Below are positions 1 through 10,260 of a stretch of DNA of 64,000 bases, one piece after another. The number at the start of each line of letters is the position of its first letter. The stretch's first letter is position 1. This DNA is from Rosellinia necatrix (lineage: Eukaryota > Ascomycota > Sordariomycetes > Xylariales > Xylariaceae): positions 4,216,001 to 4,280,000 of the forward strand of contig JAGYVD010000002.1 of the NCBI GenBank assembly GCA_021209875.1. Direction: 5' to 3'. A program made the translations under genes and the position numbers. The notes beneath the pieces are model-generated. The model was not told the origin of the DNA, made no database searches, and saw only the letters and a program-made list of their open reading frames with translations.

Positions 1-1594
1 TCATCAGCTTCCTTCTTCTCTTTCAACAACTGGTCCCGCTTGTCAGCAATCTCACGTTCCTTGGCTGCCGTATCAATAGGACGAGCAGCACCGAAAGGGC
101 TTGCTTTCACATCGCCCGTCGCACTTGGCGATGTGACATCTGAGGCTTCGGCAACAGTTCGCTTCGCAAGCTGAAGCCGAGGGCGGCCACCGGTAGCAAC
201 AGCAGCAGGGGCTGGCCCAGCTGGTGAAGGCGGCGCTTCGCTACCTTCGCGAGACTGCTCAGACGACTTGGCCGGCGTATCGCGACGCATGTTGTTACGC
301 CATTGGTTATCTAGCTCCGCGGCGGTGGGGGCCCGCTCGGGGCGTTCGGGTCGCTCTGGTCGCTCTCTGAACTCTCTAGGGGGGCGGGAGCCTTCCTGGC
401 GTCCTTCGCCCCATGTAGCAGGTGAAGCTTTACGATCTTGTCGGAATGACTCCCCGCGGCCGGCGTCACTTCCCCGGGGGCGGCTATCCGTACGAGACAT
501 AGAGCGTTCGGGCTGCGGGAGGGGAGACAGAGGACCACGTCGTTCCCAGTTCCCAAAGTCTCTTACTTTTCCATCATCTACTGGGCCTTCACGGAAGCTC
601 GGGGTACGACGCTCGCCGAAATCATTGGGACGTCGGCTGCTATTCCGAGAGGGATCGTCCGCTAGGGGGCCCTTGCGCTCCCAACTGGACAGATCCCGAG
701 CTGAATCCCCGCGGTTATCACGCTCCTTGGCTAAAATTAAGTCAGCGCCTGTGAGCATCAAATCAACGGGCGATACAAACTTACGAGGATCCGCAATTCT
801 CACTTTGATAGTTCGCCCCTGGAAGCTATTTCCATCGAGGCTTAGTGCTTTCTTGAGACCGTCGAGAGTGGCGAATTCAGCATAGGCGAACCCTTTAGGG
901 CGCTGCTCAATCCGGTCCTCGATGATCCGAACGCTAGTAATTTCGCAGTCAACGAAGAAATCAGTCACACTCTCGCTGGTTGCTTCGTAGGAGAGGTTGC
1001 CGAGATGAGCAGTGTAGGGGGGCTTTGTAGGGAGCTGGGTCGGGAAAGAGTCGCGGGGTGCGTAAGCTAGAGAGATGTAACAAAAAACCATATTAGCCTT
1101 CACAGCCGGAAGGAAGACAGCAGCAAAGGTTAGGGTCATGTAACTGCGCACCTCGATCATTACTGCCGGAGCCATAGCTAGAATAGCCGCCGCCAGAGTA
1201 GCCGCCCTTCCGGTCGACGGTGGAGGGAGGCAGAGGCTGGGAGCCTGTTCATTTCTCTAGTTAGAAATATGTCTGTTGGATGCATTGCGCCTCGGATGGA
1301 CATACCAACGACCTCCTCCACTTCATCAGCCCAGGATCCACCGTACTCTATGCATACATGTTAGCTATGCATCGTTCAAATGGCAGTATAAGCAGCATTG
1401 GCAGCATTGGCAGCGCAGCGGAGCGGATGGGGGGAGGACGAGGGGCGGGGGGTCAGAGGGACCACTGACTCTCTTCATTCAAGAAGGCCCCGAGGGACAT
1501 CTTCTGCTGCTGCTCCTTCTTCTTAGGCGCTACAGGATGCGTATGTCAGCATAGTGCGTACAGCAGGCTGACGAGGGCGTGGCAACAAACCCAT
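1..1594 (-). CDS. TIF3: eIF4B (translation initiation factor 4B), 3' part beyond the window
   Basis: eIF4B stimulates the eIF4A helicase and mRNA recruitment to the 40S subunit in the cytoplasm. Exons read 1591-1594, 1470-1529, 1306-1347, 1152-1244, 785-1066 and <1-730; all junctions keep phase. Exon 1 is only ATGG, so the start codon sits just before an intron, and the protein begins MAPKKKEQQQKMSLGAFL, the fungal eIF4B start. A GSWADE motif follows at about residues 25-30, then one RRM at about 84-157 with RNP2-like AHLGNL and RNP1 KGFAYAEF (124-131), then ADPPKERD. The tail is rich in Arg, Ser, Asp and Pro with repeated SSWERKGPL / GNWERRGPL units, as in the family. The intron at 731-784 happens to be open, so reading through it would insert 18 false residues. 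The C-terminus lies left of the window. The gene diverges from the Tim17-type gene. Confidence 0.93.
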
Positions 1595-1675
1595 GATTGC
1601 GGTGTTGGGAGGCCGAATGCGCGGTAGCGTGCAGACAGTCAGTCGTCGCGCGAGGTCGAGAACAGAGGACCACTC

Positions 1676-1713
1676 AGGCAAGAGACAGGCAAGAGACAGG
1701 CAAGAGACAGACA
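1676..1713. repeat. 11-nt tandem repeat
   Basis: Three to four copies of GCAAGAGACAG lie head to tail about 80 bases upstream of the eIF4B start codon, so probably in its promoter or 5' leader. Confidence 0.75.
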
Positions 1714-2104
1714 GTGGCTGATCTGTCGCTTGGTCGGTCGTCGCTTGGGTCTACGGCTGTGTAGGTGTGGTGTTGATAGACGGCAGCTGAGGCGGTTGAG
1801 GTATCGTCGCCAATCTCGAACAAAATGGGGTCGATTGGCGGACGACTGGATCTCGAATGTTGTCTCCGAGGGGTTTGGCAAGGGGAGACGCTTGCCTCTT
1901 CGGAAGAAAAATTTAATCGCTGGAGGGTTAATTTTGGGTGCTGGGCAATTGGGAAGTTCGTGGTGGGGAGGCCGCTTGAGCCAGTTCCAGGCGTAGTGTA
2001 GGGCGTGTAGGTACCTCGATAAGTAAGTACTTCAGGTACCCTGTGGTATGCGCCGTGCAGCGCTGTACAACGCCCATGTACATCGTAGCGTAGCAGCGTC
2101 GGTA

Positions 2105-2455
2105 GATTGCCTTAGACACCTACCAGGTAGGTAGGCGCTAAATCACAAAACCTTTTTGTCGTGCCCTTGACCATGTACTACGTACCTACCCACCTTCCTA
2201 CCTGGTTAGATAGGTACCTACCTACTATAGTAACTCACCTACCTACATACATTAGGTAGTTATACCTACATTTATCTACCTACCTAAGTTCCTAGTCGCT
2301 TCTTACCATATCTAAAGTCTATTCACCAACAACTTTTCTGTTCATCACCTACCTGGGATTTGTACCTACCTACCTACCTAGGTAGGTAGTTAAAATCAAC
2401 CGAGTTTGTACACCGACTCAGGTAGGTACTGTAGGTAGGTAGGTAAGTAGGTATG
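2105..2455. repeat. TACCTACC/TAGGTAGG tract field with 20-nt palindrome
   Basis: Imperfect tetranucleotide tracts of CCTA on one side and TAGG on the other are interspersed through this stretch. Where the two orientations meet at 2370-2389 they form a perfect palindrome, CTACCTACCT followed by AGGTAGGTAG. Similar fields recur near 13.2, 16.9, 41.5, 46.1, 58.9 and 63.4 kb, always outside the genes modelled here. Confidence 0.75.
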
Positions 2456-3087
2456 TCGGTAGTCTTCAACAGATCTATTATTAGCTGACAGGTCTTGTCC
2501 TCAGCAGCTCGACCCATCACTCGAGATTAATATAATCTGAAGAGAGGCTTGTTGAAGTGTTCTTGTACCAAATTTAAGATTCTATCTGCCTTAGGTAACT
2601 TACTTACTTACCTATTTACTAGCCTCCTTGTCCAAAGTGCCTGTATAGGCCCTTGCTACCTGTTATATGGTATAGTTAATTTGAGTGCCAATACTAACTT
2701 CAAGGAACCATTCCCAACCCAGCCAGGTTAGCGTGCCGGGTACTTAAGCACTAAGTGAGCTCCTCTTTTTTTGCACTTACCGATAGAGATTGAGAATAGA
2801 TAGAAGGAGGGAAGTAGATTCAATTTATTACCTGTCTAGGCCTAATTGCTATTTGGTTGCACCATCTGAATCTTAGACTGGACCTCTTGCTTTTATCATT
2901 CAGTCTCCATCTATTGATTGCTTTTTATATCATTCTTTTCAGCAGACACTCGTTCCCGCGTTTAATTCGGCATATAATCCAATTGGCAGGGTTCAGTTCT
3001 GAGCTTCAGGCGTTTTCCGACCTTTTCCCCACAAGTTCAAGTACGAATACCTGATCTGGGAACCTCGTGTTTATTATACATACATAC

Positions 3088-3123
<36 letters not shown>

Positions 3124-3135
3124 TTGGATCCAAAG

Positions 3136-4139
3136 ATGACACCTTGGTTCTCCTGGTCCCAGACCACCTCTCACCGGCAGCAACGGCAGCAACAGCAGCA
3201 ACAGCAGCAGCAGCAACGACAAGAAGAACCAACACCAACACCATCGTCATCAGTATCGTCCTCGGCTCCATCACTATCATCTGCGGCAATTCCTCCACAG
3301 ACGAGCGATGCCTCCTTGAGCCAGACGCCAACTCTGCTTTTGGGCAGGCCCCCCGTGCTAAAGACAAAAGATGCGCATCATAAAGAAATGCCATCGTCCA
3401 CTGAGCTGTGGCAGATAGCCACCAAGTCTCTCCAGACCGGTATGGTCACTGGTTAGTATTCGTCTGACCACCAGTACTTAATATCCCGCTGAATGGCCCG
3501 GTGTAGGTGGATTTGGGCTCTTGATCGGCGCTGGCTCCGGAATCTTACGCTCTGGACCGCCTACTTTATTTGCACTATTCGCCGGCCTTCAATGGTTCGC
3601 TTTAGGTTCAAGCTATATGGGTGAGGATCAGGGTCTATAATCTCTCTTGGGGCTGCGCACTAACTTACGCCAGCTTCAAAAGACCTCCTCTGCCACGCAT
3701 GGGGGGGTGAGGAGAACATGAGTCCCACGGACCTAGTCAAAGCAAGTGGAGTGGCGGGTGGTGTGTCAGGGATGACGGGCGGCATCATTCGTAAGCAATG
3801 CCCTCTTCCTCTTGCCTGAATAATTCATCGGACCAGCTCTCATCTTTCCTAGGTGGTCCCAGAAACATAGTACCCGGAATGCTGTTCTTTGGCACCCTAG
3901 CAGCTGGGGGTTCATACGTATCTGAACTGACTCGGAGTGCCGAATCGAAACCGAAGACAAGCTGGCTCGACGCAAAATGGAGTCCGGTGCAGCGATTATC
4001 CGACAAAGACTACATAGAAAAGCTGGAACAGAAGATTCTTCGACTTGATGCCGATATTGCCATCATTGATGAGAATATCGCGTCTCTAAAACAATCATCA
4101 CAGTCATCAGTCGCACCTACAGAAAGCACGACAGAGTGA
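3136..4139 (+). CDS. Tim17/Tim22/Tim23-superfamily membrane protein, 277 aa
   Basis: Exons 3136-3451, 3507-3620, 3674-3790 and 3853-4139 join in frame. The first ~105 residues are low-complexity, with a glutamine run near residues 15-26 and Ser/Pro/Thr stretches. The core (about 106-210) is made of glycine-rich hydrophobic segments: GFGLLIGAGSGILRSGPPTL, an Ala/Gly-rich segment ending VSGMTGGIIRGPRN, and a final GMLFFGTLAAGGSYVSEL. GxxxG-type packing and the GGxxRGPRN-like turn are typical of the Tim17/22/23 superfamily, whose members sit in the mitochondrial inner membrane. The C-terminus (about 225-265) is a predicted coiled coil. I infer a mitochondrial membrane protein, but not one of the core translocase subunits, which are shorter and lack the glutamine-rich N-terminus. 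An in-frame upstream ATG (3067) would add residues encoded by the TA/TG microsatellite, so I chose 3136. Confidence 0.8.
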
Positions 4140-4695
4140 TCAATGCCTCCAGTCATTTATTTAGGCGGTAGCCCAGGTCCAATTGTTCGACCGATCTGGG
4201 ACCCCACCAAAAGTTGCTTCAACCTAAATGCCTGCGCTCCCGTCAGGGTATGTCGAAGTAAAGGCTTGCCGGATTTCGGGCCAGCAGACTCGCATTTCAA
4301 CATGCGCAGTAATGCGTGTGATGCAATCGAACACCAAAACTGCTGCTAGTAGGTACCTATGCAGCCAAGCTAGATAAGCCACGGAGTAGGTGCGCCATTG
4401 ACTATGTCGTGCAGTTTATTACAGCGCTATGGTCCAATATGTACAATATATACAGAAGGCACAACAAACTTGAAAGTAGAATAGCCCCTCTATAGTGCCT
4501 GGCAGCCAGCGCCAGAGTGTTACTTTCAGAGCGAGGCAATAGCAATCGAGGTGTTATTTGCGTGCGTGCAACTTATTGCAGAGTCCTCGGACGGATGTTA
4601 AGAAGAGTGTGGCAACAACCGAGGAATAGAAATAGAATGAAAACCCTCCAAAGGAGGAAAAAGAAGAAGAAAAAAGAGATCAAGTCAAATATGCA
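4140..4695. other. Intergenic, Tim17-type gene to tRNA
   Basis: About 550 bases of 3' flanking sequence with no supported gene. The right end is A-rich on this strand and supplies the polymerase III terminator of the minus-strand tRNA. Confidence 0.6.
4670..4675 (-). terminator. RNA polymerase III terminator of tRNA-Gln
   Basis: A run of six T on the minus strand lies about 20 bases past the tRNA 3' end, as expected for pol III termination. Confidence 0.75.
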
Positions 4696-4766
4696 GGTCT
4701 CCCCGGGAATCGAACCCAGATTAGCGGAATCAAAATCCGCTGTGATAACCATTACACTAGGAAACC
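4696..4766 (-). tRNA. tRNA-Gln (anticodon TTG)
   Basis: Read on the minus strand, the 71-nt sequence folds as a standard cloverleaf without an intron. The acceptor stem is GGTTTCC with GGAGACC (one T-G pair), and the D-arm follows CTAGTGTAATGGTTATCA. The anticodon stem GCGGA/TCCGC holds the loop TTTTGAT with anticodon TTG (complement of 4731-4733). The T-arm is CTGGG-TTCGATT-CCCGG. TTG reads CAA (glutamine). CCA is not encoded, as usual in eukaryotes. Confidence 0.95.
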
Positions 4767-5487
4767 TTAGAGATAAGTCATGTGACTGGCCATTTTCACT
4801 CCAACGGTAGAATTCAAATTATTCGGTATAATGGAGCGCGACATTGGATGCAGAGTATCCAAGGCTCGACTGACATAGTGGTGTCTTTCATTGATAGCAG
4901 CGAAAATTACAACCGGTCGGCCTTCCATGACCTAGAGGTAATTAGTATATCATATCCATGTCTACTCGGCTCAGAGCCCCAACACAACGGCTGCTTCACT
5001 AAAAACAGAACCAAGTTTGCCGATCCCCGGCAAAGTGATACCTGTACTAGTTTCGCTAGAGACAATAAACCAACCACGTCGATTGGACTCCAGGTCTGGC
5101 TTCGACCAATGGGGGAAGAGCGCAGAGGAAGGTGCTCTTCGTGTGGGCGCACATGGCATAACGTCACAGGGGACGCTTCCATCGATGATGATGCAATTGT
5201 CCTACGCGGCTGCTACAAGATCACCTAGGTCCTTCCCTTACTACCACCTGGATAGTGTCCCCTTCCCCTGCCCGATTCCCGGGGCCGTGGTTCTGACCGG
5301 TTAATTCATACTATATATAATTCATTCTACCTATAGTTCGCACTATATATAGGTAATTCATACTATCATTCCTACCATCATCCCTACTTATCATTCATAC
5401 TATAACACCGGGAACGTCGCCGCGGATCACTGCTCCATATAATAATTACCCATCATCAAGAAAACTCTACAACTCTCATCAATCGAC
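4767..5487. other. Intergenic, nothing recognised
   Basis: One long open stretch exists (4782-5228, plus) but it overlaps the tRNA 5' flank and shows no motif or intron structure; I do not call it. The last ~200 bases are AT-rich with repeated ATACTAT words and probably form the promoter and leader of the following small gene. Confidence 0.5.
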
Positions 5488-5944
5488 ATGACAGACGCTA
5501 AAGGCAGCCACCCTCACACCGAGAAAACACCACTTGGCTCTCACCAGCCTGGCCAGGCTCCGTAAGCCCACCCCCTCCCCCCCATGTTCATTATCATACC
5601 TTGCCCTTTGCAATTCTCGGTGGAGGGGGGACAGACATCCCACTGCTAAGCAGTGTAATCGAGTGCCTCCCTCCCCAGAGCTATGAAAAGCTAACTTGCG
5701 CCACTTCATAAATAGGAACATTGCGGACGAGCAACAGTCCAGCCATAGTAAAGCCACACAGGTCGACCTAGGACCCCCCGCCGAAGCACGCGAGGAAGCT
5801 GTCAAAGACCAGATAGACGGGGCCATTGCGAGCGGGCCGAAGAAGGCAGACCAGTCGACCGGTGGGCGCGTTCTCGTCGGTGAGACAGGCGATTTGCGCG
5901 ACCTGGCTGCACGGCGACAGTCGCAGTACTCACAGAGACGATAA
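5488..5944 (+). CDS. Small hydrophilic fungal protein, 100 aa
   Basis: Two exons, 5488-5561 and 5716-5944, join in phase 2 through a 154-nt intron with donor GTAAGC, branch GCTAAC and acceptor AAATAG. The predicted protein is rich in Gly, Ser, Gln, Asp, Glu, Lys and Ala, starts MTDAKGSHPHTEKTPLG, contains the turns LGPPAEAREEAV and GPKKADQS, and ends RDLAARRQSQYSQRR. It has no membrane segment, signal peptide or cysteine. This composition resembles small stress-related hydrophilins, but I do not recognise a named family and assign no function. The clean splice sites and in-frame closure are the main evidence that it is real. A small structural or stress protein is the likeliest reading. Confidence 0.65.
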
Positions 5945-6783
5945 CGCCTTAATTTATGCCGTCCGAGGTCCTTGGGGTAGTCCAGTTAGCTATCTGCTTT
6001 TGAAGGTACTGGATGATATCATTGTCGTCGCGGAGGTTAACGAACCACCACTATTCAGTTCTCGGGGAATTAGTGAAGTTTCGAGCTGCTAAGCCAGCAT
6101 TACTATGCTATTGCCAAGTCAGAACAGAAGCTTCGTCATGTCGCCGTTGGTTTGTAACACGGGAGACAGATGTAATCTTGTATTGGTGTTCTCAATCTAA
6201 ACTCATCTCGGACTAATCCAGACGATGACTGTCTTCATTGCCCATATCGAAGCCTCGACATTTCCCCCACTCAAAACCCCTCAGCATTTCATGCATTATC
6301 TAGCATTTCAAGCGCTGTCGTAGCCAGCCTGTAATAACTATAGTTCACTATGAGTGTAACTTGGATCGCTACGCCTCAGCAGTGAGGTTACAAGTTGCCC
6401 TCCTATTCTTGGAATCGGTCTTCAAAGGGGATTACGTTCAGTGAGAAAGATAAAACATGGCCTCGCTAGACTGTATGGGTGAATGTCACGGACGCTGATT
6501 AATTCGATTTAATAACCACATCTTGCTAAAGCTCGCGGCTACATCCAGGGCAGATATGGGTTTATACGGGAAACCCGTCCGAAAACGCGCAAGTTATGGA
6601 ATCTCCGACACTTAAGCCATGCCCGGAGATGCCTCTGGCCCTGCTAGGCTTAGCGACTCTTGTTCCTGTTCGGGCCGAGTGGTGGGCGCTACAACGTGAT
6701 ATCCGGCAACATGTTGCATATCGAATTCGCCAGCAGCACGCTGGGCGGCTTTCTGAATCGCCTCTAGCAAGATCATTAGCCTT
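5945..6783. other. Intergenic, nothing recognised
   Basis: This is 3' flanking sequence of two convergent genes (plus-strand 100-residue protein, minus-strand 156-residue protein). No motif or repeat stands out. Confidence 0.5.
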
Positions 6784-7313
6784 TCATGCACGTTGCCGCA
6801 ACTCCGCCTGTCTCCGCCTACCGGGCTTGCCGTATAAGTCCACGCCATTCTGCCTAAGAGACCTCAGGACGTTGATGACCCACGTCCGACAGAAAGCGCT
6901 GTCGTTGCCGGTGGGGATTTCCTCAGCCGCCGCTACGATTCGGACGATATGAACCCGCTCGTCGCGCTTGAGGTTGGCGATCTCGCAAATGATCTTCAGG
7001 TGGTTCTTTCGCATCTTGTCAAAATCGCGAACCTGACGTGTCCTCGAGCCACCGAGGTCGTTCACGTCAAGTAAGTCCGTGACCCCTGTGCTGTCCCTGA
7101 AGACAAGGCCCCAATGCTGTAGTGTTATATCAGTATGTGGCCACTTCGGGATACCGCAAGATGCCAAGCGACTGAGATATGTTAGCCTTTCCAGCGATCG
7201 AATAGCGTTCGTCGTACGTGCCTCACACACAAACTGCCACTTCCCATGGGGAATAACGCTACGTAGAGCCGGGAGGTCCGAGGTTCTGTGTCGCTTGTGT
7301 TGCTAAACTCCAT
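6784..7313 (-). CDS. 156-aa protein with possible permuted His...Cys (NlpC/P60-like) fold
   Basis: Exons 7231-7313 and 6784-7171 join in phase 2 over a 59-nt intron (donor GTGTGT, branch GCTAAC, acceptor CTCAG). The N-terminal part runs RLYVALFPMGSGSF. Then come an LQHWGLVFRDS strand with a conserved-looking HW (about residue 46), a DVNDLGG turn, a basic middle and HIVRIVAAAEE. Near residue 122 lies AFCRTWVINVLRSLRQNGV, a helix carrying a cysteine. An HW strand followed much later by a C..W helix is the layout of permuted papain-like folds (LRAT/PPPDE/NlpC-like), of which fungi have many small uncharacterised members. I infer the fold; the activity is unknown. The first exon is the least certain part: an uninterrupted reading through the intron (7230 downward) is also open. 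Confidence 0.5.
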
Positions 7314-9179
7314 AGTTGACAGTGGCTTTCACGTGCCGTTGCGGTCTGGCATAGGATGCGATAACTGTCTAGCCTGTGGGGAAGGTAATATAGGGGAACA
7401 ATATCGACTACAGAATGGCAAGCCTCGATTTCCGTGTATTGATGGGTTGCCATGGCCTGAGTGAATTAAGGCGCCTTCAACCTAATACGAGTTAGAAATT
7501 TGTTTGTAGGACAATAAAGGAAGGGACGATGAGCCAAAGGGCAATGGATGTCGGATACTGTGCAGCCCCATCTATTATACCAGCGCGGGTTTACATTACC
7601 TACCTAGTAGTCGAGCGTCCCCTATAGGTAATGAATGTATTCCAGCAGCCAGATAAACCAACCTACCAACCGTCGGTTCATATCGCCTAGGAAATAGAGG
7701 TAAAGAAAGCGTCGACCCCGCCTCAGCCGCCATAATAGAGACAGCTATCTTTGCTACATTCTGTGCTTTAATTCAGTAGACAGTACTTAGAAAATTTAGT
7801 ATGAAAAGTAGGTACCTAGAGTAATAGTCACTGCTTGTTGAATATATCCCATGTTTGGTGTAGTACATATGTTTATGGGGCTGTTAAGGGAGTCGGATAG
7901 TCTTGTGTACAGAAACCGGGACGCAGGTATAACTTAGATGATGCAGGAAATGAAGCTCGCTAGGTGCGTATGACGAGTATACTGTGTGTCCAATGCCAGC
8001 CATCATTTTACTAGACCTCAGACGTGGCTTTTACTCTGCGATACATTTTTCGACATCGCTACGTAAGCTTGGGGAATTTCGTCACTTCTTTTACCGCGGG
8101 CGAGTCCTAATTACTGTGATTAGTATCAATGAAACGTCTCTCAACCCTTTAGATATGATTTATCGCATTTGTGTATATGTTATAGAGGGTAAGTATGGAA
8201 TCCGGTCAGGGGGCGCTGCTTATTATCTGTCACACCTTCTCATCTCCCTAGATTCTAACACCGGTAAGGGAGGAACGGTATCGGGCTAAACACTTAAACA
8301 TATTTCCTACTAGGATATAGACACTCACCAGGTAAAGATAACACTAAAACCCTCCTGGTGAACTGTTGAAGGTGGCACGAGGCATATACCGGACCGAGAC
8401 GACGCTCTCTATTGATCCTTCTACCTCATGGCTGGAGTCTTCTGTCATTGTCTTAGCCTGGTCGATTGAGACCAGGATAGAAGTCGCTTTCATAAGCTCA
8501 TTGCATAAGGAATACGACCCTTCCCGCTAAAATCCGGCTTCCTTGGGGCCGCTAATTTCCGCGAGGGAAAGTGGTGCGAGCTTATATTGACCTGAGAGTT
8601 CGTGAGAATGGCCGTACACACGGAGCTCACAGAGACCCCATATGTACATAAAAGAGCTTAGCCTTGGTTGAAGTCTGGCCGCGAGACAAGGGCGTGCATA
8701 GCCATCCAACATACACCGAAGCGCTTATGATCCCGATCCAACAATATATTCTCATTGCCATCGTGTATTAGCTATTTGCAGTGTTCACGGCCTTGCTCGC
8801 CTTCCCCTTTTTATATCTTGGCCAATCCGATATTGATTGGCCTGGTCACTAGATCAAGCCGGCAGCGACGATTATCTACCCCTTGTTTAGCCACGGCACC
8901 GGCTGCTCAGGCTCGGCAGAAAGAGAAGATACTCCTATCGGGACATTTGGTAAGAAGTTTCTAAGCAACCTGTCTTATGGGCTCATCATGCTCCGTGTAT
9001 ATTTCGTCCCAAATGGTTGATCGCCGACATCTTGTGTCTAAGTGGGAGGAAGCCACTCTGGCGAAGCTAGAGCTATCATCTCCTCCGTGTTTGTAATCTA
9101 CATCTCCGGCCTCCCGAGGCGGCGTTTAACAAGAGATATATATACTAAAGTTTCCGCGCGTAAATTAACAATACGACTG
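7314..9179. other. Intergenic, nothing firmly recognised
   Basis: About 1.9 kb with only short open stretches, multiple stops and no domain signature on either strand. It contains scattered TAGGTACC words near 7610 and 7810. Confidence 0.5.
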
Positions 9180-10260
9180 GATACACCACGCGGCTACAAA
9201 TAAGGCCATCGTCAACGGCACGGGTATCGCGGGAGGGTGCACGCTCCGCGAGGGCGACGAGTTCACTCGTACAACACAGCATATCGTCCCGTCCAATGGG
9301 ACACTTCGCTGGGAACCCGTGGCGCCCTCTACTACGCACGTAAGCCACTTGTCTTTTTCATTATCTACTTCAAGGCGGACCCGGTTCGAAAGATAAGGTC
9401 GGTATTGCTGTACCAGCTGGACTGTTAACTTGCGCTGCCGGTATTAGTGCTTCACGCGTATTACCAACGAAATCCATCTCGTCGGCCCCATTACGCCACC
9501 TGACCCTAATAATCAGAAGATCCGCGAGCTATATAATGAAACGACGATGGTCGGCGAGAAGGAGCTACCACCACTGCTGCTGCGTAGCAACGCTGTTTTC
9601 GCCGCCCACACCGAATTCAACCTCAAGGCGAAGAGCAAGTATGCCAAAGCCGAGCTTTACCCAATCCCGCACTTCGAACCTGACCTCACATATGACTGGG
9701 TGACGTGCTAGAGAGGCAAGCTACGTCCGGGCGATACGTCCTGCTCACAAACAGCGGGGCCTATAATATCTAATCTATGCCCACCACCTAGCATTCGCGT
9801 TCAGATTATGTATTCGTCCCGAGAGAGATTTGGAGAGGGAGAGAAAAAAAAAAGGATGTACGCCTTACGTAAATTTACGGGACTAAAATGACGGCATTGG
9901 GAAAACCTGGTGATTATCGTAAATTATATATATCCCTCTGCCTGGCTAGGGGGAGAGCCAGACGGGGGCGAAAGACGTGCTCCGGATCGTGGTCGAGAAC
10001 GGGCGCGCCCTGTTTGACCCCCCAAACACACATTTCGTGGCCAAGACGTCCCCTGCAAAATCCGACGCCGTTTGACTTGCAGATAACTCATCGCGAACAA
10101 ACCTCATTCGCTCTCCTCTTGTGGCGTTTCGCGGGGCACCGATCCCTGCCATTGGGGGTCCCGCGGCCAACGACGAGCGTGTGTCCCTAGAGCTGCATAT
10201 TGAGGAGCAATGGGTACCGAAGCCGGGGCGGAGGGTGCGACATACCACTGCACAGGCCGT
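9180..10260 (+). pseudogene. Decayed multi-exon gene of unrecognised family
   Basis: Three coding-like plus-strand segments lie in order but cannot be joined into one open frame. The first, about 9180-9350, encodes KAIVNGTGIAGGCTLREGD and ends at a good donor (GTAAGCC). The second, about 9455-9709, encodes ITNEIHLVGPITPPDPNNQ and later ELYPIPHFEPDLTYDWVTC, closed by a stop at 9709-9711. The third, about 9950-10250, includes VLRIVVENGRALFDPPNTHF, a stop near 10072, then FRGAPIPAIGGPAANDERVS. The GC-rich codon use and protein-like composition contrast with the flanks. No start codon with a plausible leader and no continuous C-terminus is visible. I do not recognise the family. It could also be a real gene with introns I failed to place. 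Confidence 0.4.

Larger units (their letters stand above)
1595..3135. promoter_or_regulatory. Shared upstream region of eIF4B and the Tim17-type gene
   Basis: No gene is seen in these 1.5 kb between two divergent genes. It holds an 11-nt tandem repeat (GCAAGAGACAG, about three copies, 1676-1713), a dense field of TACCTACC/TAGGTAGG tracts (about 2105-2455), and an alternating TA then TG dinucleotide run (about 3080-3122) just before the downstream start codon. A perfect 20-nt palindrome lies at 2370-2389. Confidence 0.6.

Noticed and set aside
731..784. Extra 18 residues in the eIF4B RRM-proximal region if read straight through
   Set aside because: The stretch has a GTAAGT donor, a CTGAC branch site and a TTTTAG acceptor. 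Removing it restores the family sequence ADPPKERD.
268..885. 205-codon open frame on the plus strand
   Set aside because: It is the antisense shadow of the Arg/Ser-rich part of eIF4B and runs through an intron of that gene.
2105..2455. Possible telomere-like repeats (TTAGGG)
   Set aside because: The unit is TAGG/CCTA, not TTAGGG, occurs in both orientations at many internal sites, and lies between housekeeping genes.
4782..5228. 148-codon open frame on the plus strand
   Set aside because: It overlaps tRNA flanking sequence and resembles no family. A second frame on the opposite strand is equally open.
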